DNA from: Roseovarius sp. UBA6217
GTDB taxonomy: Bacteria > Pseudomonadota > Alphaproteobacteria > Rhodobacterales > Rhodobacteraceae
Direction: 5' to 3'
Assembly (NCBI GenBank): GCA_002421985.1
Contig: DISF01000061.1
Span: 7,869-18,507, forward strand
Length of the DNA stretch: 10,639 nt
The notes under the pieces are model-generated. The model searched no databases and was not told the origin of the DNA. It saw only the letters and a list, made by a program, of their open reading frames with translations. A program made the translations under genes and the position numbers. Below are positions 1 through 6,621 of this stretch, piece after piece (within the stretch, counting starts at the first letter, position 1; the number at the start of each line of letters is the position of its first letter).

Positions 1-668
1 GCACCGGCGACACGCGCTGGAAGGTGCCGGGCGTGCTCGACTGGTCGACCGGGGTCTACAACCCCGATGTCGAGATCAGCCGCGACACGACCACGCTCTA
101 TGCCTCGGACCGGGACGTCTTCCTGTTCCTGGTCGACGATCGCAACCCGATCGAGGCGGGCAAGCTGCCCGACGGTTCCCCTGATCTCTACTTTCGGGGC
201 TTCTATTGCTGGAACTCGGAGGTCGGAGCCAAGACCCTCGGCATGGCGAGCTTCTACCTGCGGGCCGTCTGCCAGAACCGCAACCTCTGGGGCGTCGAGG
301 ATTTTCAGGAGATCCGGATCCGGCATTCGAAATACGCCGCCTCGCGTTTTGCCCATGAGGCAGCCCCGGCGCTGACGCGGTTTGCCAATTCCTCGCCGCA
401 GGGTTTCGTGAACGGCATCAAGGCCGCGCGGCAGCAGATCGTGGCGCGCAGCGACGAGGATCGCGCGGATTTCCTGCGCAAGCGCGGATTCTCAAAAGCT
501 GAATCCGGCAAGATCATCGACAAAGTGCTGATGGAAGAAGGCCGCCCGCCAGAGTCGATCTTCGACTTCGTGCAGGGCATCACGCGGCTTGCGCGCGACA
601 AGGCCCAGCAGGACGCCCGCCTCGACATGGAAGGGCGCGCGAAGAAGCTCCTCGACCGGGTCGGTTGA
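1..668 (+). CDS. DUF932 (phage/plasmid-like, TIGR03299-type) protein, 5' end missing
   Basis: The reading frame is open from the first bases of the window and stops with TGA at 666-668, so this is the C-terminal ~222 residues of a longer protein; the GTG at 24 is just an internal Val codon. The visible part fits the C-terminal half of DUF932: a central stretch with LYFRGFYCWNSEVGAKTLG, then RAVCQNRNLWGVEDF, then a basic helix-rich tail (KRGFSKAESGKIIDKVL). Proteins of this family are known from phages, plasmids and integrative elements and have no established biochemical role. The gene is followed by a strong hairpin (685-711) and then by a radC-like gene on the same strand, a pairing often seen in mobile alphaproteobacterial DNA. 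Family assignment is by recognition of conserved segments; function is unknown. Confidence 0.85.
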   Translation, partial: TGDTRWKVPGVLDWSTGVYNPDVEISRDTTTLYASDRDVFLFLVDDRNPIEAGKLPDGSPDLYFRGFYCWNSEVGAKTLGMASFYLRAVCQNRNLWGVEDFQEIRIRHSKYAASRFAHEAAPALTRFANSSPQGFVNGIKAARQQIVARSDEDRADFLRKRGFSKAESGKIIDKVLMEEGRPPESIFDFVQGITRLARDKAQQDARLDMEGRAKKLLDRVG

Positions 669-684
669 CGCCGGGCCCGACAAT

Positions 685-711
685 GCGACCGCCCTCGCGC
701 GCGGCGGTCGC
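685..711 (+). terminator. Hairpin after the DUF932 gene, terminator-like
   Basis: A perfect 9-bp inverted repeat, GCGACCGCC (685-693) and GGCGGTCGC (703-711), encloses a 9-nt loop and starts 17 nt after the DUF932 stop. It is followed by GCTTTCCC, a weak T-tract. This is a plausible intrinsic terminator for the DUF932 transcript in a GC-rich genome, but it could also be part of the leader of the following radC-like gene. Confidence 0.55.
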
Positions 712-739
712 GCTTTCCCAATCCAGATGCATGCCACTG

Positions 740-764
740 GCCCCGCCCCGAGAGGGCAGGGGGC
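740..764 (+). promoter_or_regulatory. Leader hairpin with GAGA loop upstream of the radC-like gene
   Basis: Inner stem GCCC (745-748) / GGGC (754-757) closes a CGAGA loop. An outer stem, GCCCC (740-744) with GGGGC (760-764), extends it; the two stems overlap partly, so alternative pairings exist. It lies 29 nt before the ATG at 794. Similar GAGA-loop hairpins precede three other genes in this window. A conserved 'radC RNA motif' has been described in 5' leaders of such genes; whether this is a copy cannot be decided by eye. Confidence 0.4.
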
Positions 765-793
765 TTTGGTGCGTGCAATTCAGAGAAACCCGC

Positions 794-1234
794 ATGACAC
801 CCCAAGAAGAAACCGTCATCCTCGAGGCCCGCGACATCCTCGGCCGCTACCTCAGCCAGAACCCGGTCATCGGCAGCTGGCAGGCGCTGATGGACTATTG
901 TGCTCTGACCGTCCGAGGTCCCATCGAGCGGTTCCACGTCCTCTATCTCGACCGCAAGAACCGCATTATCGCCGATGAGCTTTTGTCGACCGGCACGGTC
1001 GATCATGTCCCGGTCTATCCGCGCGAGGTGATCAAGCGGGCGCTGATGCTGAACGCCAGCGCCCTGATCCTGATCCACAATCACCCTTCGGGCGACCCGA
1101 CGCCGTCGGAGGCTGATCTCAGCATGACCAGGGAGATCCAGAAGGGCTGCAAGTTTCTCGGCCTGACGCTGCATGACCACATCATCGTCGGTGCCGGGAC
1201 GGAGCTGAGCCTGCGCGCTCTAGGCAAGCTCTGA
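794..1234 (+). CDS. radC: Short RadC-type JAB/MPN domain protein
   Basis: The 146-residue protein carries the RadC JAMM motif in full: Glu62 in ADELLSTG, then HNHPSGDPTPS with His95 and His97, and Asp108 as the third metal ligand. It consists almost only of the JAB domain and lacks the N-terminal UPF0758/helix-hairpin-helix part of chromosomal RadC (usually ~220 aa). This short form is typical of plasmids, prophages and integrative elements. The fold is that of a zinc metalloprotease-like enzyme, but RadC has no firmly established reaction and the old DNA-repair label is doubtful. The start at ATG 794 is chosen because the domain begins just after it; the frame is open further upstream, but that segment reads through the leader hairpins and is of poor protein character. 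Confidence 0.85.
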   Translation: MTPQEETVILEARDILGRYLSQNPVIGSWQALMDYCALTVRGPIERFHVLYLDRKNRIIADELLSTGTVDHVPVYPREVIKRALMLNASALILIHNHPSGDPTPSEADLSMTREIQKGCKFLGLTLHDHIIVGAGTELSLRALGKL

Positions 1235-1294
1235 CGCGTCTTTCCGACCTGCCACCGTCGCCCGTTCGAGGAAGAGGGCGGCAGTTTGGTCTCT

Positions 1295-1331
1295 GACGGA
1301 TGAGGCGGGGAGAGAGGCTTTCCGCGCCGTC
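1295..1331 (+). promoter_or_regulatory. Leader hairpin with GGAGAGAG loop upstream of the 172-aa gene
   Basis: GACGG (1295-1299) pairs with CCGTC (1327-1331) and GCGG (1305-1308) with CCGC (1322-1325), leaving GGAGAGAG and a few more bases in the loop. GGGGAGAGAG spans 1307-1316. The hairpin ends just before CGGAGATACTCCCATG, whose GGAG serves as the ribosome binding site of the gene at 1344. The same box and a similar start region occur before 1965 and 10512. Confidence 0.4.
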
Positions 1332-1343
1332 GGAGATACTCCC

Positions 1344-1862
1344 ATGTTCGACCTTCCCTTGCCGATCCACCCGACCGCCCGCGCGCGGGGCGTCCCACCG
1401 CATTTTCCGACTGGCAACGCAGACTCCAGTCATCCCTTCGCCCTGACCGTGTTGCGCCGCGCACCGACCGATCTGATGTCGGGCCGGGCTGCCCCGCTTG
1501 TCCTCGCCCGTTTCGCGACGCTCGCCGAGGCCATGCTGGGCGCAATCGACCATGCCGAGGGAACCGCCCCGGATGCAGCGCCCCAGCTTCTGGCCATCCT
1601 CGACCGTGACGCGCGCCTTGTGCTGGCCGGGGCCGCCAGCGACCACGCCATCGCCTGGTGCCACCCGGTGACGAGCGCGGCTGAGGCACGTGGCGTCGTG
1701 ACCGAGGCGAGCCAGTTGCGCGCGCAGGCGGGCCGCGCATCCGCTTGGGGTGAGCCCAATCTGGCGCAACGGCTGCGCCACCGCGCCGATCTTCTCGATG
1801 CTCGGCTCGTCGACCCGCTCTGGCGCGCCTTTGCCTCCCGGGCGCTGCAGGTCGCTGCGTGA
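1344..1862 (+). CDS. Hypothetical 172-aa accessory protein
   Basis: I do not recognise a named family. The protein is Ala- and Arg-rich, soluble by composition, with no signal peptide or membrane segment. Residues ~30-80 form likely helices (LVLARFATLAEAMLGAIDHAEG) followed by a strand-like segment (QLLAILDRDARLVLAG), and the C-terminal third is again helical and basic (AQRLRHRADLLDARLV). The start at ATG 1344 has a GGAG element about 8 nt upstream within a leader that resembles the one before the next gene. It sits between radC-like and DUF6878-like genes on the same strand, about 110 bp from each. Coding is supported by strong third-position GC bias and by its place in the gene run; the long ORFs on the opposite strand here are shadows. 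Function is unknown. Confidence 0.7.
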   Translation: MFDLPLPIHPTARARGVPPHFPTGNADSSHPFALTVLRRAPTDLMSGRAAPLVLARFATLAEAMLGAIDHAEGTAPDAAPQLLAILDRDARLVLAGAASDHAIAWCHPVTSAAEARGVVTEASQLRAQAGRASAWGEPNLAQRLRHRADLLDARLVDPLWRAFASRALQVAA

Positions 1863-1905
1863 GGCCAGAGAGGCAGAGGAGGGCAGGGGGGATTTGGAGC
1901 TTGCC

Positions 1906-1927
1906 CCGGGGGAGAGAGATCGCCCGG
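1906..1927 (+). promoter_or_regulatory. Leader hairpin with GGAGAGAG loop upstream of the DUF6878-like gene
   Basis: CCGGG (1906-1910) pairs with CCCGG (1923-1927) around a loop that begins GGAGAGAG; GGGGAGAGAG spans 1909-1918. The leader then runs through a C-rich stretch to ACCGGAGATACCCGATG, the start region of the gene at 1965. The box and the start region closely match those at 1307-1346, and at 10422-10431 with 10499-10514. Confidence 0.4.
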
Positions 1928-1964
1928 CCCGGCTCCGATCCCTTCCCCATACCGGAGATACCCG

Positions 1965-2456
1965 ATGAACCTGACTGAACCCACCCTCACGCCGCCGATG
2001 GCACCTCCGACCGTCGACAAGGGCCAGATCTTCGCCGCGCATGCCGCGCGCGCGGCACGGATCGAAGCGCTGCGCCCCGGCAACAAGGACCGCCTGTTTG
2101 ACGGTCTCATGGCCGCCGGCATCACCCATGTCACCGTGACCTTCGACGGTGCCGGTGACAGCGGCCAGATCGAAAGCATTGGCGCCTGGGCGGGCGAGAC
2201 GGCTGTCGACTCCCCCGCGACCGAAATCCCCTATGCCGCGCTGACCTGGGACGACCCCGAGGTCGAAATGCGCAGCCTGTCGCTGGAGGATGTCGTCGAG
2301 CAGCTGGCCTACGACTTCCTCTCCGACACCCATGGCGGCTGGGAGAACAACGACGGCGCTTACGGCGAGTTCTGCTTCGACGCTGCGGCTCGCTGCATCC
2401 ACCTAGAGTTCAACGAGCGCTTCACCTCGTCGGAACTCCACACCCACGATTTCTGA
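1965..2456 (+). CDS. DUF6878-like accessory protein
   Basis: The 163-aa acidic protein begins with a Pro/Thr-rich tail (residues 1-17) and a helical segment, then a strand-rich part (THVTVTFDGAGDSGQIESI, residues ~54-72) and a C-terminal part with the distinctive GGWENNDGAYGEF (residues ~124-136) and LEFNERF (~147-153). These match what I recall of DUF6878, a family of unknown function found in alphaproteobacterial accessory regions. The many Asp/Glu residues and the Trp-Glu-Asn-Asn motif are reminiscent of DNA-mimic or decoy proteins, but this is only an impression. The start ATG follows CCGGAG with normal spacing. The next gene starts 10 bp after its stop, so the two are probably co-translated. 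Family call moderately sure; function unknown. Confidence 0.75.
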   Translation: MNLTEPTLTPPMAPPTVDKGQIFAAHAARAARIEALRPGNKDRLFDGLMAAGITHVTVTFDGAGDSGQIESIGAWAGETAVDSPATEIPYAALTWDDPEVEMRSLSLEDVVEQLAYDFLSDTHGGWENNDGAYGEFCFDAAARCIHLEFNERFTSSELHTHDF

Positions 2457-2466
2457 GGGGGCGGCG

Positions 2467-2844
2467 ATGGCACATCCCTATCACCACGCCCTGTCCTCGG
2501 TGAAGAAATGGGGCGGCACGGTCGATGATACATTGGCCATTCATTCTTGGATCGACAGCTCGAAAGCCCATTGTTCGGATTTTCGCCACAGAGCCATGTT
2601 TCACCATTCGGCTGGAATCTGGCTTTCGGAAGCGATTTTCGGCCCGACCCTCACGCTCTCGACCGGGCGCGTGATCCCGACCCGGTGGGTCGGCGAGCAG
2701 CATGTGAAGGAAGATCTCGGCTTCATCCCGAGCTTCGCCGACTGGGTGAAGGCCATCCGGCCCGAGCCTTGGATGGGCCGGACCGCGCGGATCGAAGCAA
2801 AGGTCGACCCGCATCTCGCCTCGCCCGTGGTCGAGGTCAGCTGA
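2467..2844 (+). CDS. DUF6915-like protein
   Basis: The 125-aa protein opens with MAHPYHHALSSVKKWGG and has a His/Trp-rich middle (HSWIDSSKAHCSDFRHRAMFHHSAG), ending with a Trp-containing segment (PSFADWVKAIRPEPWMG). The clustered His residues (HPYHH, HSW, FRHRAMFHH) and one Asp could form a metal site, as in HD-like or metal-binding folds, but no known catalytic motif is complete. I recall this sequence type as DUF6915, seen in prophages and mobile elements, with no assigned function. A purine-rich GAGGGGG precedes the ATG. Its stop is separated by one base from the ATG of the next gene, which suggests translational coupling. Confidence 0.72.
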   Translation: MAHPYHHALSSVKKWGGTVDDTLAIHSWIDSSKAHCSDFRHRAMFHHSAGIWLSEAIFGPTLTLSTGRVIPTRWVGEQHVKEDLGFIPSFADWVKAIRPEPWMGRTARIEAKVDPHLASPVVEVS

Positions 2845-2845
2845 C

Positions 2846-3043
2846 ATGACTGATCCCGCATATCAGCGCCTTGGCCTGCCGGCGACGGCTTCGCCCTTCG
2901 CGGTCCTGCGGGCAGCGGTCCGGGCGCTGCACCCCGACACGCGCGCCGTGCGCGGCTTCCGGGCGGCGCGCAAGCGCTTCTACCGGCAGATGCTGTGTAC
3001 GCATGCCGCGCGACAGGCGGCGGGCGATACGTCAACCGGCTGA
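2846..3043 (+). CDS. Small J-domain-like protein with HPD motif
   Basis: The 65-aa protein reads like a shortened J-domain: Tyr6, then LGL at 9-11 and an Ala-Ser turn, helix II (VLRAAVRAL, ~20-28), the diagnostic His29-Pro30-Asp31, and a basic helix III (RGFRAARKRFYRQML). HPD is the motif by which J-domains stimulate DnaK ATPase. There is no Gly/Phe region, zinc finger or substrate-binding domain, and it is shorter than a normal ~70-aa J-domain that is fused to other parts. Whether it works with DnaK is an inference. The ATG is one base after the stop of the DUF6915-like gene. After its stop comes a CCCGG/CCGGG hairpin (3078-3095) followed by TTT, possibly a weak terminator. Confidence 0.6.
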   Translation: MTDPAYQRLGLPATASPFAVLRAAVRALHPDTRAVRGFRAARKRFYRQMLCTHAARQAAGDTSTG

Positions 3044-3117
3044 TCGCTTCCAACCACCCCTTCATTCCAACACAACGCCCGGTCGCCCGGCCGGGTTTCC
3101 CCATTCAGGAGGTCCCC

Positions 3118-3537
3118 ATGGCGGATTATTTCACCCATTTCTCATGCCTGCTCGACGTTGGCACCCCCGACAAGGCCGCCCGCGCGCTCGCGCTGTTCCA
3201 GGAACTGCGCGCTGCGGATCAGGACGCCGACGACCCGGAGGTCGCGGGCCTCACACTCGTGCGCCAGGATGCGCCCGAGGGCAGAACCCTGTGGATCCAT
3301 GATGACGACCACGGCGATGTCGAGGCGGTCATTCGCTTCGTGCTGCGCCTGGCCGAAGAGCTCGACCTTACCAGCCTATGGGGGTTTCAGTACGGTCTGA
3401 GCTGTTCCCGCCCGCGCCTCGACGCCTTCGGCGGTGGCGCACATGTCATCGATCTGGGCGCGCGCAAATCCATCGGCTGGACCAGCACGCAAGAATGGCT
3501 TGCCGCCGCGCTGATTGGGGAGGACGTCGATGCCTGA
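3118..3537 (+). CDS. Hypothetical 139-aa accessory protein
   Basis: I do not recognise a named domain. The start MADYFTHFSCLLDVG is chosen at ATG 3118 because a perfect AGGAGG lies at 3107-3112, although the frame is open upstream. The protein is acidic, with a helix ~residues 19-33 (KAARALALFQELRAA), a segment with WIHDDDHGDVEAVIRFVLRLAEEL, and a Gly-rich C-terminal part (FGGGAHVIDLGARKSIGW). Its end overlaps the next gene by 8 bp, so the two are translationally coupled, and the SD of that next gene lies inside this coding sequence. The 'WGFQY...C' and 'GGGAHVIDL' segments occur in small proteins of alphaproteobacterial mobile regions as far as I recall. Function is unknown. Confidence 0.7.
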   Translation: MADYFTHFSCLLDVGTPDKAARALALFQELRAADQDADDPEVAGLTLVRQDAPEGRTLWIHDDDHGDVEAVIRFVLRLAEELDLTSLWGFQYGLSCSRPRLDAFGGGAHVIDLGARKSIGWTSTQEWLAAALIGEDVDA

Positions 3538-4084
3538 GGTTATCTGCACAACAGTCTACCAGTTTCCTGAACTCTCCGACGTTGCCAAGGACAAGGCCCG
3601 CAGCTGGTATCGCGAGCTTGGGCCCCACGACGATTGGTGGGATGCGGTCTACGAGGATTTTGAGCGCATCTGCGATATCCTCGGCATCCGCCTGAAGACC
3701 ACCGCTGTCCGCCTGATGGGCGGCGGGACGCGGGCCAAGCCCTGCATCTGGTTCTCCGGCTTCTGGAGCCAGGGCGACGGTGCTTGCTTCGAAGGCTACT
3801 GGTCCCACGCGAAGGGCGCGGCTGCGCGCATCAGGGACTACGCGCCCAATGACGCGACGCTGCATGGCATAGCCGACCGGCTGCAGGCCATTCAGCGACG
3901 GAACTTCTACCAGCTCGCCACCGAGGTCAGCCATCGCGGGCGCTACTACCATGAATACACGATGTCCGTTGACGTCACGCGCGACAGCCAGACCTGGCAA
4001 CCGCCGACCGAGGAGGCCGAAGAGATCGTGACCGAGGCGCTGCGTGATCTCGCCGACAACGATTCATTATGCACCTCATTCTAA
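3530..4084 (+). pseudogene. Front part of a gene split by the serine-recombinase element ('antitoxin of TA stability system' family)
   Basis: From ATG 3530 (SD GGGGAGGA just upstream, inside the preceding gene) the frame encodes 184 residues. The first ~175 belong to a recognisable accessory family often annotated 'antitoxin of toxin-antitoxin stability system': TVYQFPELSDVAKDKARSWY, DDWWDAVYEDFERICDILG, RLMGGGTRAKPCIWFSGFW and RGRYYHEYTMSV. The family normally continues ...LRDLARWLYRQLE...GRRFG. Here the frame leaves the family after LRDLA and ends in nine foreign residues supplied by the inserted element, with TAA at 4082-4084. The missing C-terminus is found at 6635-6754. The antitoxin label is inherited from database names; I see no partner toxin for it. 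A truncated product of 184 aa could still be made. Confidence 0.8.
4064..4074. repeat. Left terminal inverted repeat of the recombinase element
   Basis: TCATTATGCAC here matches 9 of 11 bases of the complement of 6611-6621 (TCATTCTGCCC). It starts 10 nt from the inferred left junction. It could be part of the recombinase binding site in the attachment sequence; the match is short and may be chance. Confidence 0.35.
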
Positions 4085-4095
4085 GTGTTTGTAAT
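4066..4095 (-). promoter_or_regulatory. Possible outward-facing promoter at the left end of the element
   Basis: On the minus strand ATTACA (4095-4090) and CATAAT (4071-4066) are 18 nt apart, resembling -35 and -10 boxes. It would point out of the element into the split gene in antisense direction. In a circular form of the element it would point at the DUF5372-like gene and the recombinase. The -10 is good, the -35 is poor. Confidence 0.25.
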
Positions 4096-6150
4096 CATTG
4101 GAAGTGTGGTTTGCCGGGGATCGCGACACGGGGCATTACGGTGCTTCAAGGCTTCTGCAACCGCATCACTTTTGAGGTCGACGACTTTTATCTGATGTGG
4201 TGCGTGCCGCATAACCTGTTCAGCCGGCAGGATTTTCTCCCTTATTAGCCAGCGGATGACGTGATGTGTCACACCCAGTTTCTCTGCCGCTTCGGCCATC
4301 GTCAGCCACCCGCCCTGTTTGTCGGCTGACGCGTAAGCTCGTATGCCATTGATCTTCCGGGTGGAGGAAACACGCTTCGCAGTCCAACTGTGATCGCACC
4401 CCGTGCGCAGGCTCATTCGGTTGAGCGTCGCCGCAATGTCACTATCACTCCAACGCCCGGCCATGGATCGGATCAAGGTCAAAGTATCTTCGGAAGTCAC
4501 GCGGCCATGCTGACCGGGTTTGGGCTTCTTGACACGCAGCTGGGAGTGTTGGCCACCTTGCCAGTGGATGGTCAGGATCACCTCGCGACTTTGCTCATCG
4601 ACGTCCACGACAATGTCTTTGATCAGCGTGCGCACCAGCCGTTGGCGGGTCCGTGCGCTGACGCCAGCCGCGTTCCAGGCCGCCGCCACGTCTTCAGCCA
4701 AGCCCTCAAGGTCGGGCGGTTCCACTGCGACGATGGGGGCCTCACCGACGTCAACGCGCATTTTGCACGCCTCGAGACGCTGCAGGGTAGCCTCCCAGTT
4801 CCGTTCAAGCGTTGCGGCAATAAGCCGGTTCTCGGGATCGCAGGCCGCATAGCGGCGCTCGGCCAGCCCAGCCTCATACTGCGCCTTCTGCAAGTCGAGT
4901 TCCGCAGCGCGTCGTCTTTCTTCGCTGGCCATTGTCAGCATTTGTTCTGCCTCCTTAGCTGCTTCTACCGCAACGGGCTGCACCACGCGAAGAATCTCTG
5001 CGGCAATCACCTTGTCGACCCCCGACCCGCCAAAACGAAGACATCGGTCATGGCCAAGCATCGTGTTCATGTAGTCGCATCGGTAGACCGGGTTCAGGGC
5101 CTGGCCGGGATAGGTGACCGTGAGACGGCATCCGCACCGGGCGCATGACAGCAAGCCGGAGAGCAGCGCGCGACCGCCGCGCCCAGACTTGACGCCGCCT
5201 TTTCGACCATGCGCATTGGTCGCAAGGTGGGCCAGATTGCGTTCGTATTCTTCCCAGCCAATGTAGCCTTCATGGTGATCCTTCAGGAAAACCTCCCATT
5301 CCTCCATCGGTTTGCCATGGCCGTAGGACTTGCGGGCTCGCCCGTCGACAATCTCGGCGCGCGGCCCGCTTTTCCCATAGGCATAGACGCCCGCATAGAA
5401 CGGGTTCTTGAGCACAGAGATGACGTTGCGGTATCGAATTGGCATCCAATCAAATGAGGTCATGTACCGCCCTTCTGATGGGCGTGGAAAGAAGAGCTTG
5501 TCCTCCAGCAAGGACAGCAGAACCTGGCGACCGCTTTTCAGTTCCCGGAACCGGCTGAAGATCAGGTGGATGGCCTCTTGCACGCGCAGATCGGGATCGA
5601 ACCCAAGGCCTGCGTCGCGGTGCCAGACATAGCCGATAGGTACGTTGATGCGCAGCTCTCCCCGTTTTGCCTTTGCTCGGGCGGCCTCGAGCATGCGCGC
5701 CCGAAGGATGCCAAGCTCGAACTCGCTGATCGTTCCCTTCATGCCGAGCAACAGTCGGTCATTGGGGGAGCAGGGATTGTAGACGCCGTCCTGGTCAATG
5801 ACCCGGGCATCGGCCAGACCGCAGAGTTCCAGCAAGTGATGCCAGTCACGCCCGTTTCGGGCGAGACGCGAAGCGTCGAGGCAAAGCACTGCGCCTACAT
5901 CTCCAGCGCAGAGCCAGGCGACGAGACGCTCGAAGCCCGGGCGAGCAACAGCGCCGCTGGCCGAGCGCCCGAGATCATCGTCGATGATCTCGACATGCTG
6001 GAATCCATGCCGACGGGCCGTGTTCACCAGGTCGTACTGACTCCGCTGGCTTTCAAGATTGTGCAAGACTTGGCTCTGCGTCGACTGCCGAACATAGACG
6101 ACCGCCTTTCGCTTCAAGAGTGCGGGCGGAAGAGGGTTAAGCGCGTTCAT
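4081..6150 (-). CDS. Large serine recombinase (resolvase/invertase N-domain, recombinase domain, zinc ribbon)
   Basis: The 689-aa protein starts at ATG 6150 after GGAAGGAGGAACC. The N-terminal catalytic domain (~residues 14-160) has YVRQST with nucleophile Ser23, and LDASRLARN (92-99) with the conserved arginines. The recombinase domain follows (~167-260; NVPIGYVW...LKNPFYAGVYAYG), then a zinc-ribbon (Cys336, Cys339, Cys358, Cys370), a coiled-coil-like stretch (~395-463), and a C-terminal DNA-binding tail including a MerR-like helix-turn-helix (~615-640, WLTMAEAAEKLGVTHHVIRW). Large serine recombinases cut both strands with a 2-bp stagger, form a phosphoserine link to DNA, and integrate or excise circular elements. 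Length and domains are complete. Its stop codon TAG (4083-4081) overlaps the TAA of the disrupted gene, and the gene ends about 26 bp inside the element. Confidence 0.93.
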   Translation of the reverse strand: MNALNPLPPALLKRKAVVYVRQSTQSQVLHNLESQRSQYDLVNTARRHGFQHVEIIDDDLGRSASGAVARPGFERLVAWLCAGDVGAVLCLDASRLARNGRDWHHLLELCGLADARVIDQDGVYNPCSPNDRLLLGMKGTISEFELGILRARMLEAARAKAKRGELRINVPIGYVWHRDAGLGFDPDLRVQEAIHLIFSRFRELKSGRQVLLSLLEDKLFFPRPSEGRYMTSFDWMPIRYRNVISVLKNPFYAGVYAYGKSGPRAEIVDGRARKSYGHGKPMEEWEVFLKDHHEGYIGWEEYERNLAHLATNAHGRKGGVKSGRGGRALLSGLLSCARCGCRLTVTYPGQALNPVYRCDYMNTMLGHDRCLRFGGSGVDKVIAAEILRVVQPVAVEAAKEAEQMLTMASEERRRAAELDLQKAQYEAGLAERRYAACDPENRLIAATLERNWEATLQRLEACKMRVDVGEAPIVAVEPPDLEGLAEDVAAAWNAAGVSARTRQRLVRTLIKDIVVDVDEQSREVILTIHWQGGQHSQLRVKKPKPGQHGRVTSEDTLTLIRSMAGRWSDSDIAATLNRMSLRTGCDHSWTAKRVSSTRKINGIRAYASADKQGGWLTMAEAAEKLGVTHHVIRWLIREKILPAEQVMRHAPHQIKVVDLKSDAVAEALKHRNAPCRDPRQTTLPMITNT

Positions 6151-6316
6151 GCGGTTCCTCCTTCCCGGCTGCTTCGGTCGCCTCCACCAGAAGGTTTGCG
6201 AGCGCCGCCAGGGCTGCTTCGCGCTGCCGCGGGCTCATTCCGCGCATCTTGTGGGAATCGAACGCCATGATCATTTGGCGCGAACTCTCGGGCGGATTTG
6301 ATGTCGATCGCTTCAT
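6137..6316 (-). CDS. Small 59-aa protein of the recombinase element
   Basis: From ATG 6316 the minus strand encodes 59 residues: a Ser/Pro-rich start (MKRSTSNPPESSRQM), a middle with SHKMRGMSPRQREAALAALANLL, and an acidic tail ending KEEPHERA. The MSPRQREAALAALANLL part is a likely amphipathic helix. I recall short ORFs of this kind directly upstream of recombinases of this type; no function is known, and an accessory role in recombination is only a guess. The gene overlaps the recombinase start by 14 bp, and the recombinase SD (AAGGAGGA) lies inside it, so translation is probably coupled. It also overlaps the C-terminal part of the longer frame at 6147-6596. Codon periodicity in the overlap fits this frame better than the other. 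Confidence 0.65.
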   Translation of the reverse strand: MKRSTSNPPESSRQMIMAFDSHKMRGMSPRQREAALAALANLLVEATEAAGKEEPHERA

Positions 6317-6596
6317 CGGGGGGAATCTCCAGAACTGAACTTACAGTCGAGGAGCATACACTTCCGCGATGAGTGGCGAGAAACTCGGCGAGTTCGGCAA
6401 GGGCGCTAAGCGAAACGCGCGCCTCGCCAATCGCCATGCCCACGCAGGCGACCGGATCGAGCATCCAGGTGGAAATCATGATGACATGCCCCGGCGCGGC
6501 TTCAACGCGCGCCACCGCACCGTTCCGAGACTGATCGACGCCTTCGCACCGCACCCGCCTCCCAAAAAGCGGATGGTAAGGGTAATGCACGGTCAC
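6147..6596 (-). CDS. DUF5372-like protein of the recombinase element
   Basis: The frame starts with GTG at 6596 and runs 149 codons. Residues 1-80 look like DUF5372: VTVHYPYHPLFGRRVRCEGV, then a strand-rich middle with HVIMISTWMLDPVACVGMA, and a helix LSALAELAEFLATH. DUF5372 proteins are known as companions of this type of serine recombinase; they are small (~80-100 aa) and of unknown function. The last ~55 residues here (from about SSVLEIPPDEAI) overlap the 59-aa gene out of frame and are Arg/Ser/Gly-rich, unlike the family. The authentic gene may have ended near 6316 with an ATGA-type overlap and lost its stop by a 1-bp shift. No clear SD precedes the GTG, which lies only ~38 bp from the right end of the element. 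Confidence 0.6.
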   Translation of the reverse strand: MTVHYPYHPLFGRRVRCEGVDQSRNGAVARVEAAPGHVIMISTWMLDPVACVGMAIGEARVSLSALAELAEFLATHRGSVCSSTVSSVLEIPPDEAIDIKSAREFAPNDHGVRFPQDARNEPAAARSSPGGARKPSGGGDRSSREGGTA

Positions 6597-6610
6597 AAAC
6601 TCGCCGATAT

Positions 6611-6621
6611 GGGCAGAATGA
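6611..6621. repeat. Right terminal inverted repeat of the recombinase element
   Basis: GGGCAGAATGA is the inverted partner (9 of 11 bases) of 4064-4074 and ends 13 nt from the inferred right junction. The differing distance to the junction (10 versus 13 nt) is a caution. Confidence 0.35.

Noticed and set aside
665..793. Longer N-terminus for the radC-like protein from ATG 665
   Set aside because: Would read through two hairpins and a Pro/Arg-rich stretch; the JAB protein starts naturally at 794.
1081..2402. Long minus-strand frames opposite the 172-aa and DUF6878-like genes
   Set aside because: Arg/Gly/Pro-rich, no recognisable domain, and antiparallel to well-supported plus-strand genes in GC-rich DNA; shadows of codon bias.
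3078..3098. CCCGG/CCGGG hairpin plus TTT after the J-domain-like gene as a terminator
   Set aside because: Short stem, only three Ts and several alternative pairings; mentioned with the gene but too weak to list alone.
4390..5148. Plus-strand frame inside the recombinase gene (252 codons)
   Set aside because: Antisense shadow of the well-supported recombinase coding sequence; no domain recognised.
4049..6607. CTCGCCGA present at 4049-4056 and 6600-6607, looking like an 8-bp direct repeat flanking the element
   Set aside because: Joining at this repeat puts the two halves of the split gene out of frame and leaves ~27 bp of non-family sequence, whereas joining at 4054/6635 restores the family sequence. 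Probably chance.
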